From NCBI GenBank assembly GCA_963818775.1, contig CAWFUF010000024.1, positions 310,001 to 374,000 of the forward strand: 64,000 nucleotides of DNA, given 5' to 3'. This DNA is from JAMXLO01 sp963818775 (lineage in GTDB: Bacteria > Pseudomonadota > Alphaproteobacteria > Acetobacterales > Acetobacteraceae). The notes below the pieces were generated by a model. It had not been told where the DNA came from and did not search any database. It saw only the letters and a program-made list of their open reading frames with translations. The first letter of the stretch is position 1, and each line of letters starts with the position of its first letter. Positions 7,167 to 14,495 of this stretch are shown here, piece by piece. The position numbers and the translations under genes are program-made.

Positions 7167-8903
7167 ATGCGCATGCAATACAAGACTGCCCTGATGACAT
7201 TTGCGGCCGGCATCCTCGGCTGCGTCGCGACACATGGGGTAGCCGCAGACGAGGTGTCCAGTTATGCCCCGGTGACGCAGGAGCGTCTGGAAAACCCGGA
7301 GGCTGGGAACTGGCTACTGTATCGCCGGACCTACGATGGTCATGGATTCAGCCCGCTGCGTCAGATCAATACCGACAGCGTCCGAGACCTCGTGCCGGTC
7401 TGGACATATGCCACCGGAACGGTGGAAGGCCACGAGGCGCCACCGATGGTGAACAACGGCATGATGTTCGTCACCACGCCAGGCATGCAGGTCCTCGCGC
7501 TCAATGCTGCGACCGGCGACCTGATCTGGCGCTACAAGGAGAACCTGCCTGCCGATCTCTTCCAGTTGCATCCGACAAATCGCGGCGTCGCCTTGTGGGG
7601 CGACAAGCTGTTTCTCGCGACAGTTGATGCTCATCTGATCGCGCTGGATGCGAAGACCGGCAAAGAGGTGTGGAACACCAAGGTCGGCGACTACCAGCAT
7701 GGCGAGTACATGACGCTTGAGCCGTTGGTTGTGCATGGCAAGGTGATGGTCGGCTCTTCCGGTGGCGAGTTCGGCGTGCGTGCCTTCATCGCGGCCTACG
7801 ACGCCGACACCGGCAAGCAGGCATGGCGCCTCCACACCGTCCCAAGCCCTGACGAGCCGGGCGGTGATACCTGGAAGACCGATGCATGGAAGACCGGCGG
7901 CGGCTCGGTCTGGATCACCGGCGACTATGACCCGAAAAGGAACATCGCGTATTGGGGCATAGGCAACGCCGCGCCGTGGCCCGGCGATTTGCACCCGGGC
8001 GACGACCTCTACACCAGCTCGACGCTCGCGCTGAACCCCGACACGGGCAAGATCGAAGGCTACCACCAGTACCACTGGAATGACTCATGGGACTGGGACG
8101 AGATCCGGCCGCCCGTGCTGATCAGCATGCAGCACGACGGCCAGACGATCGATGCGCTCGTGCACCCTGGGCGCGACGGCTATCTGTGGACGCTGCAGCA
8201 GACCGACAGCGGTATCAAGTTCATCTCCGGCCAGCCGTTCGTCTATCAGAACGCCTTCAAAAGCCTCGACCCGCAGACCGGCCGCCCGACCTACAACGAT
8301 GACCACAAGCCGACCACGGGCAAGGATGTAAGCTTCTGCCCGTCGCTGTGGGGCGGTGAGGACTGGCCTTCCGAATCCTACAGCGATCAGACGCATCTGC
8401 TCTATATCCCCGCCAACGACAACATGTGTGGCGCGATGCAGGGCGAGAAGAAGCAGCTGATCGTCGGACAGCTCTGGCTGGGAGCTGATCCGGACAGCAT
8501 GAAGCTGTTGCCACGCGCCGATCATATCGGCGAGCTGCAGGCCTGGGATCCGGCAACCGGCAAGCGGGCCTGGACCTACCCGTTCCCTGACCAGCTATTC
8601 GCGTCCGTGCTGAGCACGGCCGGTGGACTGGTGTTCGTCGGTGGCACCAATGACCGCATGTTCCGGGCATTCGATGCCAAGACCGGCGAGTTGCTGTGGC
8701 AGCAGAAGACCAACTCCGGGATCATCGGCATGCCTGTCGCGTACCAGGTCGGCGACACAGAGTACGTTTCTGTGCAGTCCGGCTGGGGTGTCGATGCCCA
8801 GCGCATCCAGGAGTTGCTGGCAAAGACCTCGATGAAGCTCGATCCGAATGCCGTGCCGCAGGGCGGCGTGGTCTGGGTGTTCGCGCTCAGGCGCCGCTCA
8901 TGA
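7167..8903 (+). CDS. PQQ-dependent alcohol/methanol-type dehydrogenase, lanthanide-type active site
   Basis: 578-residue beta-propeller quinoprotein with a signal peptide (cleavage near residue 27, GVAADE). W-motif repeats such as LNAATGDLIW, LDAKTGKEVW and FDAKTGELLW are spread along it. Glu201 (GGEFG), Asn267 (GIGNAAPW) and Asp309 (DSWDWDE) fit the family's metal/PQQ site. Asp311, two residues after the catalytic Asp, is the residue that marks lanthanide-dependent members; calcium enzymes have Ala, Ser or Thr there. The vicinal Cys-Cys of classical enzymes is absent (LFQLHPTNRG instead). No fused cytochrome domain, so a separate electron acceptor is needed. GGGGAGGAG lies before the ATG. 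Substrate unknown. Confidence 0.9.
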   Translation: MRMQYKTALMTFAAGILGCVATHGVAADEVSSYAPVTQERLENPEAGNWLLYRRTYDGHGFSPLRQINTDSVRDLVPVWTYATGTVEGHEAPPMVNNGMMFVTTPGMQVLALNAATGDLIWRYKENLPADLFQLHPTNRGVALWGDKLFLATVDAHLIALDAKTGKEVWNTKVGDYQHGEYMTLEPLVVHGKVMVGSSGGEFGVRAFIAAYDADTGKQAWRLHTVPSPDEPGGDTWKTDAWKTGGGSVWITGDYDPKRNIAYWGIGNAAPWPGDLHPGDDLYTSSTLALNPDTGKIEGYHQYHWNDSWDWDEIRPPVLISMQHDGQTIDALVHPGRDGYLWTLQQTDSGIKFISGQPFVYQNAFKSLDPQTGRPTYNDDHKPTTGKDVSFCPSLWGGEDWPSESYSDQTHLLYIPANDNMCGAMQGEKKQLIVGQLWLGADPDSMKLLPRADHIGELQAWDPATGKRAWTYPFPDQLFASVLSTAGGLVFVGGTNDRMFRAFDAKTGELLWQQKTNSGIIGMPVAYQVGDTEYVSVQSGWGVDAQRIQELLAKTSMKLDPNAVPQGGVVWVFALRRRS

Positions 8904-8988
8904 AGTGACTCGCATATTCAGCAGACGGAACTGGCAACGGAGGGGCGGCTGAGCGCCGTTCCTCCTCGCCGCGTCAAGGAGGTGAGCC

Positions 8989-9441
8989 ATGGTCACACTG
9001 AAGATCAACGGACAAGACCACGACTACGACGGTGATACGGATGTGCCGCTGCTTTGGGTCATACGCGATGAGCTCGGACTGACTGGCACCAAGTTCGGCT
9101 GCGGCAAGGGGTTTTGCGGCGCCTGCACCGTCCATCTTGACGGCGTCGCCGTCCGCTCCTGCTCCGTCCCGGTCTCCGATGTATCCGACCGGCAGATCAT
9201 CACGATCGAAGGACTCGACCCCGAGGGAAATCATCCTGTGCAGCGCGCATGGCGTGAGACGAACGCGCCGCAATGCGGCTACTGCCATGCGGGACAGATC
9301 ATGCAGGCTGCGGCCCTGCTGGCGGCGACGCCCAAGCCGTCGGATCAGGACATCCTGTCCGGCATGTCCGGCAACATCTGTCGTTGCGGCTGCTATCAGC
9401 GCATTGCGGAAGCGGTGCGCCTGGCCTCGACGGGAGTATAA
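8989..9441 (+). CDS. Molybdenum hydroxylase [2Fe-2S] small subunit (isoquinoline 1-oxidoreductase alpha-like)
   Basis: 150 residues. The plant-type ferredoxin cluster is held by Cys38, Cys43, Cys46 and Cys58 (FGCGKGFCGACTVHLDG), and the second cluster by Cys96, Cys99, Cys131 and Cys133 (QCGYC, NICRCG). This is the standard two-cluster subunit of xanthine-oxidase-family enzymes. A near-perfect Shine-Dalgarno (AAGGAGGTGAG) precedes the ATG. It is followed three bases later by the molybdopterin subunit. No FAD subunit is present, so electrons would leave through a cytochrome or another carrier. Confidence 0.94.
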   Translation: MVTLKINGQDHDYDGDTDVPLLWVIRDELGLTGTKFGCGKGFCGACTVHLDGVAVRSCSVPVSDVSDRQIITIEGLDPEGNHPVQRAWRETNAPQCGYCHAGQIMQAAALLAATPKPSDQDILSGMSGNICRCGCYQRIAEAVRLASTGV

Positions 9442-9444
9442 GCC

Positions 9445-11772
9445 ATGACCCACATGTTCGATACAACGTCGATCCAGCCTGGCGGCATCGCGAATGTGAG
9501 CCGCCGGTTCGTGATGAAGGGCATCATCGGCTCCGGCGCCCTCGTGGTCGGTGCGAGCATTCTGCCGCGTCCCGCCATGTCGGCGTGGGACACCGGCGCT
9601 GGCAAGATGCCTGGCGGCACCGTCAACGATCCGCACGTGTTCGTCGCCATCGATCCGTCCGGCCTGGTGACCATACTCACCAACCGCTCGGAGATGGGCA
9701 CCGGCGTGCGCACCAGCCTGCCGATGGTCGTCGCCGACGAGATGGAGGCCGACTGGTCGCGCGTGCGCGTCGCACAGGCGCCGGGCGACGAGAAGAAATA
9801 CGGCAATCAGGACACCGACGGATCGCGCAGCGTGCGGCACTATGTCCAGCCGATGCGGCAGTGCGGCGCCGCCATGCGCATGATGCTCGAGCAGGCGGCC
9901 GCGACACGCTGGGGCGTCGATGTATCCGAGGTGCGCGCCGAGAACCACAAGGTCGTCCACCTCGCCTCCGGCAACATGCTGGGCTACGGCGAACTGGCCA
10001 AGGCCGCGAGCGCGTTGCCGACACCGGCGGTGGACAGCCTCAAGCTGAAGGACCCGCGCGACTTCCGCTACATCGGCACCGGGTCCATTCCCATCGTCGA
10101 TCTGCACGACATCACGACCGGGCATGCGACATACGGCATCGACGCAAAGATCCCCGGCATGAAGTTCGCGGTGATCGCGCGACCACCGGTCGTCGGCGGC
10201 AAGCTGGTCTCGTTCGACGCCACCGAGGCGTTGAAGGTGCCGGGCGTGGAAAAGGTCGTGGAGGTGCAGGGCTGGCCCTGGCCTACGAAATTCATGCCGG
10301 TGGGCGGCGTCGCCGTGGTCGCACGAAACACCGGCTGCGCGATCAAAGGACGCGATAAGCTGAAGGTCGTCTGGGACAACGGCCCTAACGCCACCTACAA
10401 TTCGACGGCGTTCCGCAAGCAGATGGAGGAGACGGCCGCGAATCCCGGCAAGGTTGTGCGCAACGACGGCGACGCGGAAGGCGCACTGAAGTCGGCCGCC
10501 AAGGTCATCACGGCCCAGTACTATATCCCGCACCTCGCCCACGCCAGCATGGAGCCACCGACGGCTGTCGTGCACGTCTCCGAAGGGCAGGCCGGCCCCC
10601 AATGCGTGGCCTATGCGCCGACGCAAAGCCCCGGCGGTTGCCGCGACGATCTCGCCAAGATGCTCGGCATTCCGGTCGAGAACGTCACGGTGAACGTCCC
10701 ACTGCTCGGCGGCGGCTTCGGGCGCAAGTCGAAATGGGACTACGTGCTGGAAGCCGCCCTGGTCTCGAAGGCCACCGGCGCGCCGATCAAGGTCGTGTGG
10801 ACGCGCGAGGATGACATTCAGCACGACTTCTACCACACGGTGTCAGCCGAGCGGATCGACACCGGGTTGGATGCGAGCGGCAAGGTGGTCGCGTGGCGGC
10901 ATCGCAGCGTGGCGCCGACGATCTTTTCCACCTTCAAGGCGGGCGCGGACCACGAAGCGCCGTTCGAACTTGGCATGGGGCTGATCGACAACCCGTTCGA
11001 CATCCCCAATCTGCGCTGCGAGAACGGCCAATGTGAGGCCCATACCCGTATCGGCTGGTTCCGCTCCGTCTCCAACATTCCGCACGCCTTCGCGGTCCAG
11101 TCGATGGTCGCGGAAATAGCGGCGGCACTAGGGCGCGATCCGAAGGATGTATTGCTTGAACTGCTCGGACCGGATCGCATCGTGGACCCACGCAAGTCGC
11201 CCGAGGTCGCCAACTACTGGAACTACGGCGATCCGTTCGAGACCTATCCGATCGACACCGCGCGGTTGCGTCGGGTCGCGGAGCTTGCCACGCAACACGC
11301 CGGATGGGGCAAGCAGCTACCGAAGGGCGAGGGCCTTGGCATCGCCGCGCATCGCAGCTTCCTCACCTACGTGGCCACTGTGGTTCATGTTGCAGTGGAT
11401 CAGAAGGGGGCACTCGGCATCCGGCAGGTGGACACCGCGATCGATTGCGGTTTCCACGTCAACCCCGAGCGTATCCGCTCGCAGATCGAAGGTGCGGCGG
11501 TGATGGGCCTGGCGCTCGCCAAGCACGGGCAGATCACCTTCAAGGACGGAAAGCCGCAGCAAAGCAACTTCGACGGCTTCGTGGTGGCGCGGATCGATGA
11601 GGCACCGCTCGACGTACGAACGCATATCGTGCCAGCCGATTGGAACGTGCCGTCCAGCGGTGTCGGCGAGCCTGGGCTGCCGCCGTTTGCGCCGGCACTG
11701 TGCAACGCCATCTTCGCCGCGACCGGCAAGCGGATACGCAGCCTGCCGATCGGCGACCAGTTGAAGGCTTAG
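9445..11772 (+). CDS. Molybdenum hydroxylase molybdopterin-binding large subunit (IorB-like), Tat-exported
   Basis: 775 residues. A Tat-type N-terminus is seen at residues 19-40 (SRRFVMKGIIGSG...), as in isoquinoline 1-oxidoreductase beta and periplasmic aldehyde dehydrogenases. LLGGGFGRKSKWDY is the molybdopterin motif of the family and GVGEPGLPPFAPALCNAIFAATGKR contains the catalytic glutamate near the C-terminus. It would hydroxylate an aldehyde or N-heterocycle using water as oxygen source. With the small subunit and the upstream PQQ and Rieske genes it forms an apparent periplasmic oxidation module: alcohol to aldehyde to acid is one plausible route (inference). Confidence 0.92.
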   Translation: MTHMFDTTSIQPGGIANVSRRFVMKGIIGSGALVVGASILPRPAMSAWDTGAGKMPGGTVNDPHVFVAIDPSGLVTILTNRSEMGTGVRTSLPMVVADEMEADWSRVRVAQAPGDEKKYGNQDTDGSRSVRHYVQPMRQCGAAMRMMLEQAAATRWGVDVSEVRAENHKVVHLASGNMLGYGELAKAASALPTPAVDSLKLKDPRDFRYIGTGSIPIVDLHDITTGHATYGIDAKIPGMKFAVIARPPVVGGKLVSFDATEALKVPGVEKVVEVQGWPWPTKFMPVGGVAVVARNTGCAIKGRDKLKVVWDNGPNATYNSTAFRKQMEETAANPGKVVRNDGDAEGALKSAAKVITAQYYIPHLAHASMEPPTAVVHVSEGQAGPQCVAYAPTQSPGGCRDDLAKMLGIPVENVTVNVPLLGGGFGRKSKWDYVLEAALVSKATGAPIKVVWTREDDIQHDFYHTVSAERIDTGLDASGKVVAWRHRSVAPTIFSTFKAGADHEAPFELGMGLIDNPFDIPNLRCENGQCEAHTRIGWFRSVSNIPHAFAVQSMVAEIAAALGRDPKDVLLELLGPDRIVDPRKSPEVANYWNYGDPFETYPIDTARLRRVAELATQHAGWGKQLPKGEGLGIAAHRSFLTYVATVVHVAVDQKGALGIRQVDTAIDCGFHVNPERIRSQIEGAAVMGLALAKHGQITFKDGKPQQSNFDGFVVARIDEAPLDVRTHIVPADWNVPSSGVGEPGLPPFAPALCNAIFAATGKRIRSLPIGDQLKA

Positions 11773-11810
11773 TACCCACTATCGTTGAAGGGCGAGTCAC
11801 TGTGCATTGT

Positions 11811-11898
11811 CATTGCGATAAGCGGAGCGACGAAGCAATCTCGATCACATATTCCCACCGTCGAACGAGATTGCTTCGTCGCTGCGCTTATCGCAATG
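11811..11898. repeat. Dispersed long palindrome (family A), copy 1
   Basis: Two 33-base arms, 11811-11843 and 11866-11898, match as reverse complements at 32 of 33 positions, around a 22-base loop. The arm core is GCGACGAAGCAATCTCG. Related copies lie at 17255-17348, 37860-37912, 49751-49849 and 62470-62506. The RNA would fold into a long hairpin and may end transcription after the molybdenum hydroxylase. The rest of the 532-base gap (11773-12304) shows no convincing gene; a minus-strand open stretch ending in a stop at 11989 may be a decayed gene end. Confidence 0.85.
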
Positions 11899-12304
11899 CT
11901 CAAATGTCATTCTACGATTGGTCGGGTCGCGTTGCCCGATGTCAGGTGGCCCAACGGTCACCGGACATCAGTTTCCGAAACCGGTTCGCTACTTGACCGG
12001 TATCATCAGGTGCTCATACGGGCTCCCCGGCCACATGACATAGGGCTTCGTCGGATCGGCGTCGGCTGACGCTGATAGCCGGCCGCCATTGTTTTCGCAG
12101 CGGCGCCGACGATCAATCAGCACCGACCGCTACCCTCCTCGGAGGCACGGCGCACGCGGCGGAATCCACCAGTGGCGCTAGCGGCCAGGCATCCGGCAGG
12201 AGGGCAGTTGCGTCAGCCGTTCGACGAAGGCGCCAGCGTCGAATAGGCTGCGGCCGTGGGCAATCGCAGCGGCGCGGTCACGCCCTCAACCGAGGAAATT
12301 CGCC

Positions 12305-13354
12305 ATGAAATTCGGCTACTTCACGCTGAGCGACAACCACTACGACAACAACGCCCGCTCGCCCAACCAATTCGTCGCGGACATCATCGACGAGGCACTG
12401 TACGCCGAGACATTGGGAATGCACTCGGCGTGGATCGGCGAGCATCATTTCAGCACCCTCGGCGTCCTGTCGTGCCCCGACCTGGCACTCGCCTATATCG
12501 CCGCGCGCACGCAACGCATCCGGTTGGCACCCGCGGTCACCGTCCTGCCGCTGCATCACCCGATCCGCGTGGCCGAGCAATGGGCCAGCCTCGATCTGCT
12601 CAGCGGCGGACGCGTGGATTTCGCTGCCGGCCGCGGCTACGACCGCCGCGAATACGCGCCTCTCGGCGTGTCATTCGACGACAACCAGTCGATCTTCGAG
12701 GAAGGCATGGAGCTCGTGCGCCGCCTCTGGTCCGCGGACTCGCCGATCTCGCATCGCGGTCGGCACTATGCATTCGACGACGTGGCGATCACGCCGCGTC
12801 CGGTGCAGCAGCCCATTCCGACCTACGTGGCGTCATTCTCCAAGCCATCGATCGAACTGGCGGCGCGGCTGGGCTGCGGCCTGATCGTCGCGCCCTTCGC
12901 CGCAGCAATGACCTTCGGCGGACTCCAGCAGGTGCGCGACCTGTATCACGCAACCTGTGCGAAGCACGGCACAACGCCCGGCCGGCTGATGTGCAGCTAC
13001 TTCACGCATTTCGCCGACGACGATGCGCAACAGCAGGCGGCGCGGGCGAGGCAGATCCGTTACTACAAGGAGTGCGTGATCGCCGCCTTCCCCGGCGATC
13101 CCGCGACTGCCCCGCCTAGCTATCGCTATTTCATCGCGATGGTCGAGCGGCTGCGCAACGTGCGCCCCGAAGACCTGACAGAGAATTCGGTCCTGCTCGG
13201 TTCGCCCGCGCATATAATCGATAACCTGCATCGGGTTGAAGCGGCCGGCTTCGACGAGGTTATCCTGTATTTCAACGTCGGCCTGAAGCCGCACGCGCAG
13301 GTCAAGGACGAAATGGCGCGGTTCATGGAACAGGTGGCACCGCACTTCCAATGA
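12305..13354 (+). CDS. LLM-class flavin-dependent oxidoreductase
   Basis: 349 residues, luciferase-like. Seen: MHSAWIGEHHFSTLGV, LAPAVTVLPLHHPIRVAEQWASLDLLSGGRVDFAAGRGYDRREY, and a C-terminal GSPAHIIDNLHRVEAAGFDEVILYFNVG that closes the barrel. GAGGAA precedes the ATG. The stop overlaps the next LLM gene by four bases (ATGA), so the two are translationally coupled and probably act on the same or successive compounds, or share a flavin reductase. No reductase gene is adjacent. Confidence 0.9.
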   Translation: MKFGYFTLSDNHYDNNARSPNQFVADIIDEALYAETLGMHSAWIGEHHFSTLGVLSCPDLALAYIAARTQRIRLAPAVTVLPLHHPIRVAEQWASLDLLSGGRVDFAAGRGYDRREYAPLGVSFDDNQSIFEEGMELVRRLWSADSPISHRGRHYAFDDVAITPRPVQQPIPTYVASFSKPSIELAARLGCGLIVAPFAAAMTFGGLQQVRDLYHATCAKHGTTPGRLMCSYFTHFADDDAQQQAARARQIRYYKECVIAAFPGDPATAPPSYRYFIAMVERLRNVRPEDLTENSVLLGSPAHIIDNLHRVEAAGFDEVILYFNVGLKPHAQVKDEMARFMEQVAPHFQ

Positions 13355-14463
13355 GCATGCACGATCGCCTCGCGCTCTATAGCCGCAACAGGCTGAAGCT
13401 CGGCTTGTTCGGAGCCAACTGTTCGTCCGGCCGAGCCGTCACCAAGGTACCGGAGCGCTGGAGCGGAAGCTGGGACGATTGCCTGCGCCTGGCCCGCATG
13501 GCGGACGAGGCGGGCATCGAGTTCATGCTGCCGGTCGGCCGCTGGAAGGGCTATGGCGGCGACACCGACTACCAGGGCGAAACACTGGAGACCGTCACCT
13601 GGGCCGCCGGCCTGCTCGGCGCGACGCAACGCCTGACCGTGTTCGGCACGGTGCACGCCCCGCTGATCCATCCGCTGATCGCGGCGAAGCAGTTCGTCAC
13701 TGCCGACCACATCGGCCAGGGTCGCTTTGGACTCAATATTGTCTGTGGCTGGAATGAGGGTGAGTTCGACATGTTCGGCGCCACGATGCGCGAACATGCG
13801 GCGCGCTACGAGTATGCCCAGGAGTGGTTCGATGCGATCCAGTTGGCCTGGTCGGATGTCGATGACTTCGATCTCGACGGGAACTTCATCCGACTGCGTC
13901 AGGCACGCGCCAAGCCGAAGCCCTATGGAGCCGGCCGGCCGATCGTGATGAATGCCGGTGCCTCACCCACTGGTCAGGCGTTCGCGATCCGCAACTGCGA
14001 TGCCCTGTTCTCGATGACCCCGAAGGGCAAGCTGGACGAGTTCACCGCGCACGTCGCCAACGTGAAGGCCCTGGCGCGGCAGGGCGGGCGGCAGATCGAC
14101 GTCTATACCGTTGGCGTCATCACCTGCCGGCCGATGCAGCGCGAGGCGGAGGAATATTACCGCCACTGGGTCATCGACAACGCCGACTGGGCGGCGGTCG
14201 ATCGCATCATGGCAATGCGCGGCGTCACCCGTGAAAAGTATCCAGACGACTTCGAAGAGCGCCGCTATCATCAGGCCAACGGCATGGGCGGCATCCCGAT
14301 CGTCGGCGATCCGGACACCGTCGCACGCGAACTGGCGCAGCTTGCCGCCGCAGGTGCGAAAGGAATCGCGCTGTCGTTCGTCAACTATCTCGACGAACTG
14401 CCGTTCTTCCGCAACGAGGTGATGCCGCGACTGGCGAACCTAGGGCTGCGAGAGACGCGTTAG
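13351..14463 (+). CDS. LLM-class flavin-dependent monooxygenase, RutA/SfnG/SsuD-like
   Basis: 370 residues. Unlike the other LLM proteins here, it carries the RutA/sulfone-monooxygenase signature: GRWKGYGGDTDYQGETLE, TVHAPLIHPLIAAKQFVTADHIGQGRFGLNIVCGWNEGEFDMFG and IVMNAGASPTGQAFA. Members of this branch open pyrimidine rings (RutA) or cleave C-S bonds of sulfones and alkanesulfonates (SfnG, SsuD). It is coupled by ATGA to the preceding LLM gene. The exact substrate cannot be told from sequence; an organosulfur or heterocyclic substrate is the best inference. Confidence 0.88.
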   Translation: MSMHDRLALYSRNRLKLGLFGANCSSGRAVTKVPERWSGSWDDCLRLARMADEAGIEFMLPVGRWKGYGGDTDYQGETLETVTWAAGLLGATQRLTVFGTVHAPLIHPLIAAKQFVTADHIGQGRFGLNIVCGWNEGEFDMFGATMREHAARYEYAQEWFDAIQLAWSDVDDFDLDGNFIRLRQARAKPKPYGAGRPIVMNAGASPTGQAFAIRNCDALFSMTPKGKLDEFTAHVANVKALARQGGRQIDVYTVGVITCRPMQREAEEYYRHWVIDNADWAAVDRIMAMRGVTREKYPDDFEERRYHQANGMGGIPIVGDPDTVARELAQLAAAGAKGIALSFVNYLDELPFFRNEVMPRLANLGLRETR

Positions 14464-14495
14464 GTCTGCCATCAACGCGATCGATAGGAGGAGAC

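Noticed and set aside
8974..10836. A 620-codon open frame antisense to the molybdenum hydroxylase genes
   Set aside because: His/Arg/Asp-rich composition typical of the complement of GC-rich coding DNA; both sense genes have complete family motifs.
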